From an uncultured Bacteroidota bacterium (GTDB taxonomy: Bacteria; Bacteroidota; Bacteroidia; Chitinophagales; Chitinophagaceae): 64,000 nucleotides of DNA. The stretch spans positions 1 through 64,000 of the forward strand of contig CAIJXT010000005.1 in the NCBI GenBank assembly GCA_903824665.1, given 5' to 3'. Positions 15,654 through 24,633 of this stretch are shown piece after piece. Under the pieces are notes generated by a model that saw only the letters and a program-made list of their open reading frames with translations, was not told where the DNA came from and made no database searches. Position 1 is the first letter of the stretch. Each line of letters opens with the position of its first letter. Position numbers and translations under genes: made by a program.

Positions 15654-16733
15654 CTAATCTAGTTCAAGATTAGTCTGGGATAGATCAAAACAAACATATC
15701 CACCCATGCCTACACTGCCTTTCTTTATAGCATGACTGCGACTTGGCTGACCAATATTCAGACTGAAGTCCCCGAAGTTACGCGGAAGTCCGATACCGCC
15801 TATCTTGCTGTTCAGGTGTTTTATCTGGAGGTTATAACCGGGTATTTCATTTATATGCGCTTTCACGTTACCACCAAAGACGTTCAATGTAATAACATCT
15901 CCATTTTTGCATATTATGTTGCCTATCCGGGTGGTGTCGCACGACCTTAATTCAAGGTTGGTGCTGCCAAAAACGTTCCTTAGGTTTACTTTCGTACGTG
16001 CCATACGGCCTTTCAACCCATCGGCGGTATCTATATTCAGCGCACCATACGTTTTATATATTCTGCAGTTAACACATCGGCCTATCGAAACATTTTCAGC
16101 TTCAATAATGCTTACATCGTTTGCACGGCCAATCACGAAATTGGAATTAGTACCCATTACCCATGCCGAATTCAATTCCGATATTGTGGTACCTCGTAGT
16201 CCCATTTCCACATTTATCTTGTTATTGCGGCCTCCAATCTTGGCAGCATGCAGATCCCCGTTAACTATATCTACGGAAACGCTCCCGGTAATCTCTTCGA
16301 GATAAACATTTCCAGAGGTGTTGGTGATATGTACATCCATAGTTACCGGCATACTCACATTGTACACCACATTCAACCTGGTAATAATTGTATCCTTATC
16401 CAATCCCAACACGGTGCTATCAAATGTATGCGTGCAGAAACTGATTATGTTGCTTCCTGCTGTCTTTTCATTTGTCACAGTGGTTTGATCAAGCATTTCG
16501 TCCGCTTCTCCAGCTAACTGCGCATAGGCTGACATTACTACTTCCACCTTCACCTCATTTCTATTCCATGTTTTTACATACACGTTTCCGCTACCATTCT
16601 GCAACAACAATTTATCACCCTTTAAGACGGGGTAGCTCTTCACTATACTCCTCTTTTTTACAATCATATCATTGCCTGCAAGGCATGAGCAACTAAAAAC
16701 ACAAAACGATACAAAAACCAGTAGTTTCTTCAT
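15654..16733 (-). CDS. Exported DUF4097-like beta-helix protein
   Basis: A 359-residue exported protein; I start it at the ATG at 16733 because a signal peptide follows directly (MKKLLVFVSFCVFSC). Cysteines at FSCSC allow lipid attachment, but a clear lipobox is not certain. The mature protein is made of short beta-strand repeats such as LLQNGSGNVYVKTWNRNEVKVEVV, GNVYLEEITGSVSVDIVNGDLHAAKIGG and LNVFGGNVKAHI. This is typical of DUF4097/GIN-type putative adhesins that fold as beta-helices. Members often sit with anti-sigma or transcription regulators, but none is adjacent here. Function is uncertain; envelope location is likely. Confidence 0.7.
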   Translation of the reverse strand: MKKLLVFVSFCVFSCSCLAGNDMIVKKRSIVKSYPVLKGDKLLLQNGSGNVYVKTWNRNEVKVEVVMSAYAQLAGEADEMLDQTTVTNEKTAGSNIISFCTHTFDSTVLGLDKDTIITRLNVVYNVSMPVTMDVHITNTSGNVYLEEITGSVSVDIVNGDLHAAKIGGRNNKINVEMGLRGTTISELNSAWVMGTNSNFVIGRANDVSIIEAENVSIGRCVNCRIYKTYGALNIDTADGLKGRMARTKVNLRNVFGSTNLELRSCDTTRIGNIICKNGDVITLNVFGGNVKAHINEIPGYNLQIKHLNSKIGGIGLPRNFGDFSLNIGQPSRSHAIKKGSVGMGGYVCFDLSQTNLELD

Positions 16734-16852
16734 AAAGGGAGTTTTAATTTTATTATATCTACCCAGATTCATATCCTTATGTAAATCTGACACAAAAAAA
16801 TATCTGCAAAAAAGAAACAAGCAGCAGCACTTTCACACTGCTTTCGCGCCAG

Positions 16853-17536
16853 TCACCTTTTTTGTTTCGGGTTGGCTTCAAATATTGTTTGGGATAATGA
16901 AGAATGATAGGAACTCACCTTGTATAGATGCAAGGTATCAGTATAAAATGCTGGCGCATGCTGATTTTTGGCAACATACCGTCGCACTTCTTCAGCACTG
17001 GTCAGGTGCTTCAACGCCGGGTCATTCACCATCGCCACACTCACCGTATCGAATGCCTTATTTGCAGCTATTATCCGCAACAAAAGATAACCCCGCTCAT
17101 CTGTTACATTTTGTTTGCTGACAAAGCCCGGCGAGTATTGGTATACGATATTCAGGAATTGCTGATTGCCTACTTCAGAAATGAACGAACCCCACTGCCT
17201 GTAACTATCGCCACGTCCGCTATCTACCATACGGGTTAAATACAGGTAGTGGTCTTTATGGGTTAGGTACTCGTTGTAGGCATTGTCATATATCTTCTTA
17301 TCCTGACTGCTCCCCAGTTTGTATTGTGCCCACTTCTTCTTGAAATCTTCAAAAATATCTTCAGCTTTTTGCACTACAAAGAAATCGTAACTGTTGGTGT
17401 CTTCAACAGCTTTCCATATTCCCAAAAGCCTGCTATCAGGTTTTACACTTGCCAGGCTATCTATCGGATACTTCGAATAATTTTTGCAGCCCTGAGCGGC
17501 CACCAGCACCAATACCAACAAAAACAACTTCTGCAT
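16853..17536 (-). CDS. Lipoprotein of unknown function
   Basis: A 227-residue protein starting at the ATG at 17536, where a lipoprotein signal begins (MQKLFLLVLVLVAAQGC, lipobox AAQGC). The mature part is rich in Lys, Tyr and Asp and mostly helical (AEDIFEDFKKKWAQYKLG), and ends in a basic tail. No recognised domain. The frame continues upstream to 17620 but would place the lipobox too deep. It lies about 120 bases from the next minus-strand gene (15654-16733) and may be cotranscribed with it. Confidence 0.75.
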   Translation of the reverse strand: MQKLFLLVLVLVAAQGCKNYSKYPIDSLASVKPDSRLLGIWKAVEDTNSYDFFVVQKAEDIFEDFKKKWAQYKLGSSQDKKIYDNAYNEYLTHKDHYLYLTRMVDSGRGDSYRQWGSFISEVGNQQFLNIVYQYSPGFVSKQNVTDERGYLLLRIIAANKAFDTVSVAMVNDPALKHLTSAEEVRRYVAKNQHAPAFYTDTLHLYKVSSYHSSLSQTIFEANPKQKR

Positions 17537-17617
17537 AAAAATGAAATTAGTTCGGATTAGGAATAAAAAATACTGTTTAATCGCTCTGAGCCAGCGAAGC
17601 ACCTGACTATCTATTTC

Positions 17618-17625
17618 CAAATTTA
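17618..17625 (-). promoter_or_regulatory. -7-like box upstream of the 16853-17536 lipoprotein
   Basis: The minus-strand reading is TAAATTTG, an exact -7 match 81 bases before the chosen ATG. No good -33 element is visible. Confidence 0.35.
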
Positions 17626-17948
17626 AAAAATCATAGCTGAAAAAAATATTTTTATGTTATAGCCATCCAATCTCGATGCCCCGGATAAAACGATACCTAC
17701 CCAAAATAGCCACATAGGTAATATAGGATGTACCTCCTGGTAGCTATCAAAAAAACATCTTGCACCTACCCCTTCAGTTTACCATCTTCAACAGCGAACC
17801 TTACAAAATCTGGTTTCATTCCTAATGCGCTGTTTTATGTTCCTACGCCAATTATGGCATGGTATTTGTGCCTTTTTATCGCTGCTGTCAATGCTATTGG
17901 GTAGCACCCCACACGACAACAAGTGTCATAGACACGACAGGAAGCAAG

Positions 17949-17965
17949 TGCGCAATTTTTGCGCA
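17949..17965. promoter_or_regulatory. Palindromic candidate operator
   Basis: TGCGCAA-N3-TTGCGCA is a perfect dyad in the divergent gap between two exported-protein genes. Its half-site recurs at 18042-18060 and at 15618-15634. It may bind a dimeric regulator; no regulator is known. Confidence 0.4.
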
Positions 17966-18045
17966 AAAAGAAAGGATAAGTTTATGCATATATCATTGAA
18001 AACAAGTTTCTTATATCAAAACGTTACTTTTCAAAAAAAATTGCG

Positions 18046-18062
18046 CAAAAGTGCGCAAAAAG
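18046..18062 (+). repeat. 17-bp motif, inverted copy of 15618-15634
   Basis: CAAAAGTGCGCAAAAAG, the exact reverse complement of 15618-15634. It lies inside the larger AAAATTGC...GCAATTTT inverted arrangement. Confidence 0.7.
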
Positions 18063-18169
18063 CAATTTTGGGATGCCGCAAGTAAGGTCTGAAATACTGT
18101 GCTGCCATAAAAGCAACCCTACTACGACTGCGATTTTGGCCTGCATTATAATTTAAACAGGAATATTTC

Positions 18170-18177
18170 TAAATTTG
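18170..18177 (+). promoter_or_regulatory. -7 box upstream of the Pro/Ala-rich exported protein
   Basis: TAAATTTG matches TAnnTTTG exactly and lies 18 bases before the ATG at 18196. The -33 region is weak. Confidence 0.4.
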
Positions 18178-18195
18178 AATCCAAATACACACCCC

Positions 18196-18714
18196 ATGAA
18201 GCTTTTCGGCTCTCTTTTGTTTGCATCTATGCTTTTTGCATCAGCCACTGTTTTTGCTCAGGTCGATGATTCTACCGCACCACCGGCAGATCTGCCCCAG
18301 CCCACAGAGGAAACTGTGGCGCCGGCTGCAGCAGCACCCCGGCCGCAGGCAGCAGCTGCACCGGGAGTACCAGCAACGGCAAGGGTAGCACCACCAAGAC
18401 GCGTGGCAGCGCCAGACAGCATAAAGGGCAATGCACGCAACGACATACAAATGATAGAGGCTAAGGAAAGCTGTGCCAACGGCCTGAAATCTATGGCATT
18501 GTTCAACAAATCGACCACACGCCCCATGAAGGTAAAGGTGGAGATCAATGTAAACTTCAGCGGCACATCGGGCGGGCATACCAGTCAGAAATTCATTATT
18601 GTAGACAATCTGACGATGAACGAAACCCGCATCATTGGCTGCGGCGGCTGTGTAAATAACCCCACCGGCAAGGTGTGCACTACTTACAAAATAATAGCTG
18701 CGGTTTACAAATAA
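18196..18714 (+). CDS. Exported protein with Pro/Ala-rich linker and conserved Cys tail
   Basis: A 172-residue protein beginning at the ATG at 18196, where a signal peptide starts (MKLFGSLLFASMLFASATVFA). The mature N-terminus (about 25-75) is a low-complexity Pro/Ala segment, probably an unstructured or cell-wall-spanning linker. The C-terminal ~100 residues form a beta-rich domain (KVKVEINVNFSG, QKFIIVDNLTMNETRIIGCG) with four cysteines (SCANG, IIGCGGC, KVC). I do not recognise the domain. The gene stands alone, convergent with the rhomboid gene. Likely an envelope protein; function unknown. Confidence 0.75.
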   Translation: MKLFGSLLFASMLFASATVFAQVDDSTAPPADLPQPTEETVAPAAAAPRPQAAAAPGVPATARVAPPRRVAAPDSIKGNARNDIQMIEAKESCANGLKSMALFNKSTTRPMKVKVEINVNFSGTSGGHTSQKFIIVDNLTMNETRIIGCGGCVNNPTGKVCTTYKIIAAVYK

Positions 18715-18752
18715 CCGCCGGCAGCAGAAAAAACAGGTATAGGTGCCGGCTG

Positions 18753-19823
18753 CTACAGCAGGTAAATTGTAACAGAAGTAACAACTGCCACCAGTGCAGC
18801 AATGGCAGCCGTAACGACCACCTGGCTGCGTACCGATGCCTTGGCAGCCATTCCCGGATAGTAGATGTAGCCTATAATGATGCCCGATAGCAAGCCACCT
18901 ACGTGAGCGGCATTGTCGGTATTACCCTGCAGGCCATAAATAAGGTTGAACACCACAAAGAACAAAATACTGCGCAGCATGGTGCGCCGCATAGACCGCT
19001 GAATATGGCTGGTAGTGAGTACCGACAGGTACACACCATACATACCAAATATTGCGCCCGATGCGCCCACACTTACAGTATCTGTATGCATAACCATACT
19101 GAGCAGGCCTGCACAAATGCCGGTAAATATATAGGCCGCGGCAAAACGCGTCTTGCCCAGCAAAGGCTCCAGAAACATACCTATATAGAGCAGTGCGTAA
19201 GTATTCATGAGCAGGTGCATACCACCACCGTGCAGCACCATGTAGGTAAGCAGCCGCCACCATTCACCGGCAGCTACAGCCGGCCGCAGATTGCCACCCC
19301 ACATATACAGGTCTTGCCCTGTAGGGTGCAGCGGCGACACCCCGGCTACTACCATAACCACAAACACCAGCGCATTGAGGTATACCAGCAGCGGCGTGAT
19401 GAGGTAACTTTTGGAGGGTACCAGGGCTCCGTACTTTTCGCGGTGCATGGGGTGCAGATTGCGGTCGGCATGCTCTACGGCTACCAATGCGGCAGGCAGG
19501 GCATCGCGCAGTTGGGTTGCCAATGCGGGGGCAATATTGTAGGACTGGTAATAGGCTTCCGTCTGCTGCACGCGCACCATTGCGGTACCGGCATTGAGGG
19601 TAATGAACACGATCTGGGTATCGAAATAGTCGGCACCCTGGCGGCGGAAAGCGAGCGTACCACTATCGGCACCAACAGGCAACCAACGCAGGGCTTCGGC
19701 TGCTTTTTGTATCATATCCCGGTGGTGGGCAGGTTTGTAGGGCGACATATCCAGCTCCGCGGTATCCACTTCATCACGTACTTCAGCTATCACAACGTAT
19801 CTTTTACTAAAGGTAGCTGACAA
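18753..19823 (-). CDS. Rhomboid-family intramembrane serine protease
   Basis: Cleaves transmembrane substrates within the lipid bilayer. The catalytic dyad is visible: Ser255 in GASGAIFG and His307 in AAHVGGLLSG. The upstream HGGGMHLLMNTYAL motif supplies the oxyanion/His-Asn residues. About 155 soluble residues precede the first membrane segment, longer than a minimal rhomboid core. Six membrane segments follow between about 160 and 356. The longest frame starts with TTG at 19823; the next ATG is at 19748 (residue 26), so the start is uncertain. Substrates unknown. It stands alone, divergent from the histidine kinase gene. Confidence 0.9.
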   Translation of the reverse strand: MSATFSKRYVVIAEVRDEVDTAELDMSPYKPAHHRDMIQKAAEALRWLPVGADSGTLAFRRQGADYFDTQIVFITLNAGTAMVRVQQTEAYYQSYNIAPALATQLRDALPAALVAVEHADRNLHPMHREKYGALVPSKSYLITPLLVYLNALVFVVMVVAGVSPLHPTGQDLYMWGGNLRPAVAAGEWWRLLTYMVLHGGGMHLLMNTYALLYIGMFLEPLLGKTRFAAAYIFTGICAGLLSMVMHTDTVSVGASGAIFGMYGVYLSVLTTSHIQRSMRRTMLRSILFFVVFNLIYGLQGNTDNAAHVGGLLSGIIIGYIYYPGMAAKASVRSQVVVTAAIAALVAVVTSVTIYLL

Positions 19824-19986
19824 ACGGATACGCCGGTATCATAAAACGTTAACCCTGAATTGTAAATGCTGATAATAAAAAATGTAACTTGGATGGTGAA
19901 AATCCCTATTGCCGTAACAGACTTTACAAAGGCCTTACGGCGAAAAACAGATTGGCCACAGGCGAGTATAGAAATCGATCAATATT

Positions 19987-22071
19987 ATGTGGGGCAGAGT
20001 TTTCTTTTTTATTGTATTATCCATTAGCAGTAGCTACCTGTGCCTTGCACAGGATAAGCGGATCGCAGATAGCCTGGAAACGGTGCTGGCAGGTACCGGC
20101 CAGGACACCACCAGGGTGCATGTGCTGAACAAGCTGGGCAAACTATACCGCAGCACCGACGGCAAGCGGGCTCGCGGATACCTGGAGACCGCCAGAACGT
20201 TGGCCACACAGTTAGGGTTTGACCGCGGGCTGGCAGAGACCTACAATGTGCTGAGCATGGTATGCGACTACGAGGGCAACTATCCTGATGCTCTGAAGTA
20301 CAGCCGGGCTGCAATCACTACCGCACAGCGTGTGGGCGACAGGACGAAGGAAGCAAAACTGTGGGACAATCTGGGTGGTCTGTTTCTGCGAATGAGCGAG
20401 TACGACAGCGCTTTCGCAGCGCTCAGCAAATCGCTGCAAATAAAGGAAAAGGCCGGCGACAAAAAGGCATTGGCGCTTACTTACGATCAGATAGGAAGTG
20501 TACACAGCATAATGGGCAACTATGCTTCCGCACTACGCTACCACCTGAAAGGCCTGAGCCTGAAAGAAAGCTTGCCAGACAATGCCGACATCACAGGCAC
20601 CAGCTACATATATATTGCTATCGTGCACAATCAGTTGGGCAATTATAATGAGGCACTTACATACTTCACAAAAGCACTGGAAGCCAAAAAGGGGCTGGCC
20701 AATACAGAAGACCGGCTGGCCATCTACCTGAACAGGGCAAATGTGTACATGTATATGGAGCGCTGGGATGAAGCCATTGCCGACAATGGTGAAGCATTGC
20801 GGATATTGGGTACCGGCAGTAATATAGCTGCAAAAACCAGCTGCTACAACAGTCTTGCCTGCATCTATAAAATGATGCACCAGGACAATAGCGCCATGGC
20901 CTACTACAAGCTGGCACTACCGCTGGCCGAACAAATGGACGACAGGTATCTGCAATCTGGCATCAACAACAGTTTGGGCGAAATAGCGGGCAGGCAGCGG
21001 AAGTTTGGCGAGGCCCTCGGCTACCTGAAAAAAGGACATGATCTTGCTGCAGCAGCCGGCGTGCTCGAATACCTGAAGGAAAACTACCTTGCCTACGCCG
21101 ATGTATACACCCTGATGAATGACCACAAAAAAGCGCTGGAACACTACAAGCTATATGTGACAATAAAAGACTCGATACTGAATGAAGACAAAAACAAACA
21201 AATAGCTGAGATGAACGCCCGCTACGAAACGGAGCGTAAAGAAAAGCAGATAGTAGTACTGAAAAGCAAGGAGCAGCGGCAACAACTGCTGCTGCAAAAG
21301 CGAAAAAATCAGTTGATCACTTTGGGGGCGGTCGCGGGCATATGCGCCTTGGTCGCAGGCTTTCTGATTAACCGCCGGAACCTGAAACAAAAGGCGGCTC
21401 TCATAGTAGCACAGGCAGATGCGCAACTGATGCAGGTAAAGACCCGTCTGGATACCGAGCAGGCCGAAAGAAAACGAATAGCCAAAGATCTGCACGACGA
21501 GCTGGGTTCCGGTATATCGCGGATAGTGCTGTGCAACGAGCTGGCTAAGAAACATATAAACGGTAACGAATCGCTGAACCATACCCTGCACAACATAGAC
21601 CACACCGTAACGGAGCTTGCAGGTAACATGAACAGCCTGATATGGGCATTGCAGGTGGAACACGCCACTGTAGACTACCTGTTTGCCAAGATGCGTGAGT
21701 TTGCCAGCGAATTTTTTGAAGACTCCAGCATTGAACCGCAGCTGCATATTGAAAACGTAACAGAAGTCATACCGATGTCGGAAGCATTGGTAAAAGACCT
21801 GTTTCTGGTATACAAAGAGGCGTTGAATAATGCTATGAAGTACTCGCAGGCCAGCAGGATAACAATTGACGCAGGGATAAAAGACAAGGCTATATCAATA
21901 AGAATACATGATAATGGAATAGGAAAGGATACCGACACCACACGCAAAAGCGGAAACGGACTGCGCAATATGCAGGCCAGGGTAGCCAAACACAACGGCA
22001 ACATCACGATAGATGGCCACAGCGACGGCACAATAATTGAAGTGCAAGTGCGGTTGCCTGCAACAGGTTAG
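19987..22071 (+). CDS. TPR-containing sensor histidine kinase (HisKA_3/NarL type)
   Basis: Membrane histidine kinase that senses through a periplasmic TPR domain and would phosphorylate a LuxR/NarL-type response regulator. Signal peptide (1-22) is followed by about eight TPR units (residues about 50-400; NYASALRYHLKGLSL and NYNEALTYFTKALEA are clear copies), a coiled coil, one membrane segment (about 437-457), the HisKA_3 phosphoacceptor His503 in AKDLHDELGSG, and a HATPase domain with NNAMKYSQAS and DNGIGKDT. The C-terminal GNGLRNMQARV motif is typical of this class. No response regulator gene is adjacent, so the partner is elsewhere. Ligand unknown. Confidence 0.92.
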   Translation: MWGRVFFFIVLSISSSYLCLAQDKRIADSLETVLAGTGQDTTRVHVLNKLGKLYRSTDGKRARGYLETARTLATQLGFDRGLAETYNVLSMVCDYEGNYPDALKYSRAAITTAQRVGDRTKEAKLWDNLGGLFLRMSEYDSAFAALSKSLQIKEKAGDKKALALTYDQIGSVHSIMGNYASALRYHLKGLSLKESLPDNADITGTSYIYIAIVHNQLGNYNEALTYFTKALEAKKGLANTEDRLAIYLNRANVYMYMERWDEAIADNGEALRILGTGSNIAAKTSCYNSLACIYKMMHQDNSAMAYYKLALPLAEQMDDRYLQSGINNSLGEIAGRQRKFGEALGYLKKGHDLAAAAGVLEYLKENYLAYADVYTLMNDHKKALEHYKLYVTIKDSILNEDKNKQIAEMNARYETERKEKQIVVLKSKEQRQQLLLQKRKNQLITLGAVAGICALVAGFLINRRNLKQKAALIVAQADAQLMQVKTRLDTEQAERKRIAKDLHDELGSGISRIVLCNELAKKHINGNESLNHTLHNIDHTVTELAGNMNSLIWALQVEHATVDYLFAKMREFASEFFEDSSIEPQLHIENVTEVIPMSEALVKDLFLVYKEALNNAMKYSQASRITIDAGIKDKAISIRIHDNGIGKDTDTTRKSGNGLRNMQARVAKHNGNITIDGHSDGTIIEVQVRLPATG

Positions 22072-22157
22072 GGATTGGTGTAATCGGGATTAAGTATCTT
22101 TACCCTTACCAAAATACAAACAGTGCTTACCCAAACAAACCCTATCTGGCACAGAAG

Positions 22158-23834
22158 ATGACAGGAAAGATATATGAATTTATCACTAGACGTTGGCAGG
22201 TCACTTTTGGCGTGTTCTGGCTGCTTACTTTTCTGTTGTACCTGCCGACCGTTAAGGCTGGCTGGGTAATGGATTCATCGATACTGGTGTACTATTACAG
22301 GCACCAGGGGTTTCTGGATTTCATAAACCGTGTGCACTCGCCCACCCCCAGCCTGTACCAGTTTACGCAAATCGTTATCTACATACTATTCAAACTGTTT
22401 GACACCAATGTATACCTATGGCACCTGGTGCATGTTACCTTGCATGCCATCAACTGCTACCTGCTGTATCTGGTATGCAGCCGGTTGCTGCACGACGGCG
22501 GTGTAGCAAACGCCCAACACACCGTACTTGCAGGCGTTCTGCTTTACATTATTTGCCCCCATATCTCAGAAGTGATCGTCTGGGAGGCATCGTACCATTA
22601 TCTTCAGGGTTTTCTGCTGATACTGGTTTCCATGTATCTGTTGCAACAATACCACTACAGGCAGTGGATCGGGTATGCGTGGTTGTCTGGCATTGTCTAC
22701 TTCCTTGCTACCTACTCGCTCGAGGTCTTTTACCTCACCCCATGGTTTCTGTTGTCTATTGCTATATACTACCGGTACGCCGCGGGGTATAGCACCGCAA
22801 TATTCCGCAAGGCATTTCTGCTATTTGTGCTGCCCGCACTGTTACTGTTTTCGCACCATCTCATAGTACTTTCTGCGGTATTTGCACACTTTGCCCATTT
22901 GCCCGATAGTGTGATTCAACCAGTCACCAGCTATCTGTGCAAACCACCAAAGTTTATCTTTCATGTGCTGTTTATGGGGAGGTACTTCCCCGCTGCCGCA
23001 CAAAAACTGGTATACGATGCCTGCGAAGCAATGTGGTTTTGGGTGCTATTCTATGGTGGCACTGCAGCTATCGTAACAAAGCTCATGATCCAAAAATCAA
23101 AAAATCCGGCCAGACGCAATGCGGGCATGTTGTTGTTTAGCTGGGTAGTACTTTCTATCATCATCATTACGCCACTCACTTTCCCAATGAGTGGCATGCT
23201 GATGTTCTACGACAGGTATTTGTATTTTCTATCGGCGTTCCTATTCGTTGTGATCTCCCTTCTCGCGACAAATATCCGTAACAGCAAATTTAGGATGGCC
23301 GTACTGCTGTTGATAGCATCATCACAATATCCGTTTACGTACACTGTAAACCTCTATTGGAAACATTCTGCATACATCAATAACCGCCTGCTTACAACCC
23401 TCCCTGCAGCCGGCGGCAAAACGATACTACTGTTGAACCTACCTGAAAACTTCAGAGGCATAGGTATGATAGGTGCACAGCCCGAAGGAGAATATAAACG
23501 GATGCGCATGTCATTTCTCAGAGACAGCATTCCCAATAAGGTTTACGATGTGGCATCGTACAACCTGGCGAACATAGAAGATGGAGCTCACACGCGTGTC
23601 ATTAACGACAGTACGGTACACGTCACACTAAATCAATGGGGAACATGGTGGTGGTATGAAGGTCAGGGTGGACATTCCTACGAAAACGAAGACTACCGAA
23701 TAGATATGAAAGATGTAGGGCACTGGTATGAACTTACACTCAAAAAGCCGGGTGAAAACTATCTGTTACTCTTTGCCCATGGCGGAAAATGGGAAAATGT
23801 AAACATGAAAAACAGAGATACTGACCAATACTAA
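22158..23834 (+). CDS. Polytopic GT-C-like membrane protein with soluble C-terminal domain
   Basis: A 558-residue protein with about ten predicted membrane segments in the first 410 residues. A soluble ~150-residue C-terminal domain follows (GKTILLLNLPENFRGIGM to the end). The first loop, GWVMDSSILVYYYRHQGFLD, lies where GT-C glycosyltransferases carry their acidic catalytic residue. The HLVHVTLHAINCYLLYLV helix and long aromatic loops resemble the TMTC/PMT-like group, like the protein at 35858-37804. It may add sugars from a polyprenyl-phosphate donor to protein or lipid, but assignment to a defined family is uncertain. The gene is monocistronic; a weak promoter (TTG-N17-TATCTTTA) lies at 22075-22102. 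Confidence 0.6.
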   Translation: MTGKIYEFITRRWQVTFGVFWLLTFLLYLPTVKAGWVMDSSILVYYYRHQGFLDFINRVHSPTPSLYQFTQIVIYILFKLFDTNVYLWHLVHVTLHAINCYLLYLVCSRLLHDGGVANAQHTVLAGVLLYIICPHISEVIVWEASYHYLQGFLLILVSMYLLQQYHYRQWIGYAWLSGIVYFLATYSLEVFYLTPWFLLSIAIYYRYAAGYSTAIFRKAFLLFVLPALLLFSHHLIVLSAVFAHFAHLPDSVIQPVTSYLCKPPKFIFHVLFMGRYFPAAAQKLVYDACEAMWFWVLFYGGTAAIVTKLMIQKSKNPARRNAGMLLFSWVVLSIIIITPLTFPMSGMLMFYDRYLYFLSAFLFVVISLLATNIRNSKFRMAVLLLIASSQYPFTYTVNLYWKHSAYINNRLLTTLPAAGGKTILLLNLPENFRGIGMIGAQPEGEYKRMRMSFLRDSIPNKVYDVASYNLANIEDGAHTRVINDSTVHVTLNQWGTWWWYEGQGGHSYENEDYRIDMKDVGHWYELTLKKPGENYLLLFAHGGKWENVNMKNRDTDQY

Positions 23835-23980
23835 AACATAACAAAACGTTGCCTAAAAGCAAATAAACGTCAATAATAAAAATTGTATATTCGCTAACTG
23901 AACGGCCTATTTTCCAACTCAAGAACAATAGCGCTAATCGAAACTAAAGCATAAAACTAACTAAAAACAAACTGCATAAG

Positions 23981-24460
23981 ATGAAAAAACAACTTCTTAC
24001 ACTCACTTTCGGAGTACTTGTATCTGTCCCACTATCAACTATGGCACAGTACAACTTCCCTTTGCCTGAATTAATCAAACTTACTTCGGTAAATCCAAGT
24101 GACTTTGAAACCAAAATGCTTGAAAAGGATTATACCCTGCAGAACAAACAATCGACTGCAACAATGAAGCTATACAGCAGCGACAAACCGGGTAGTGGCG
24201 GAAAAACGTATACAATATCAAGGTCTCAGGTGCCTAATGCAACCGTGGATCTAACCTTCAGCACTACTGACAAGAAATACTACCTGGAAGTAAAGGCTAA
24301 ACTGGCAGCAAGTGGTTACAAGTTCCAGAAAGAAGAAAACAAAGCTATTAACAATACGCCGGCGGTATGGTACCATTACACTAACGGTGTCTACAAAGTG
24401 AGCATCGCGTCATATACAACAGATATCACCTGGTTTACAGTACAAGCGCATCTACTTTAA
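23981..24460 (+). CDS. Small secreted protein of unknown function
   Basis: A 159-residue protein with a standard signal peptide (MKKQLLTLTFGVLVSVPLSTMAQ). The mature part has alternating polar and aromatic residues (KYYLEVKAKLAASGYKFQ, WYHYTNGVYKVSIASY), consistent with a small beta-rich domain. No known family was recognised. It is followed 25 bases later by a strong terminator and stands alone between a GT-C gene and the gld region. Confidence 0.75.
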   Translation: MKKQLLTLTFGVLVSVPLSTMAQYNFPLPELIKLTSVNPSDFETKMLEKDYTLQNKQSTATMKLYSSDKPGSGGKTYTISRSQVPNATVDLTFSTTDKKYYLEVKAKLAASGYKFQKEENKAINNTPAVWYHYTNGVYKVSIASYTTDITWFTVQAHLL

Positions 24461-24485
24461 AAAATACTCTCCTACCAAATTTACA

Positions 24486-24530
24486 GATCCCTGAATCAAA
24501 AATAATCTGATTCAGGGATCTTCTCTTTTT
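24486..24530 (+). terminator. Terminator after the 23981-24460 gene
   Basis: A perfect 13-bp stem GATCCCTGAATCA/TGATTCAGGGATC (24486-24498 with 24508-24520), followed by a T-rich tract (TTCTCTTTTT). Confidence 0.85.
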
Positions 24531-24578
24531 GAGCTATGTTGAACAAAATAATACAGTGCAAAATTGACATCGTGAACA

Positions 24579-24606
24579 TAAAAAAAACTGCCCATAAAGG
24601 GCAGTT
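24579..24606 (-). terminator. Terminator of the gldKLMN operon
   Basis: On the minus strand an 8-bp stem AACTGCCC/GGGCAGTT with a 5-base loop is followed by a run of T residues. It lies about 27 bases after the stop of the outer-membrane protein gene, so transcription of gldK-L-M-N plus that gene would end here. Confidence 0.85.
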
Positions 24607-24633
24607 CGTAACTTATTGTATTGTAAATTTCTA

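Larger units (their letters stand above)
17626..18169. other. Long divergent intergenic region with GCGCA-rich inverted repeats
   Basis: About 540 bases without a supported gene. It contains a perfect 7-bp palindrome around a 3-base spacer, TGCGCAA-TTT-TTGCGCA (17949-17965), and a second cluster at 18037-18069. In that cluster AAAATTGC and GCAATTTT flank two direct copies of TGCGCAAAA. The short open frames here (for example 17825-18085) have no coding character. I see no promoter with both boxes. Confidence 0.55.

Noticed and set aside
17825..18085. Open frame of 86 codons in the long intergenic region
   Set aside because: It covers the GCGCAA-rich repeats, has Lys/Arg/Phe-biased composition and no ribosome site or known domain.
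18903..19820. 305-codon open frame opposite the rhomboid gene
   Set aside because: His/Gln/Gly-rich composition, no motif, and the opposite strand encodes an intact catalytic rhomboid.
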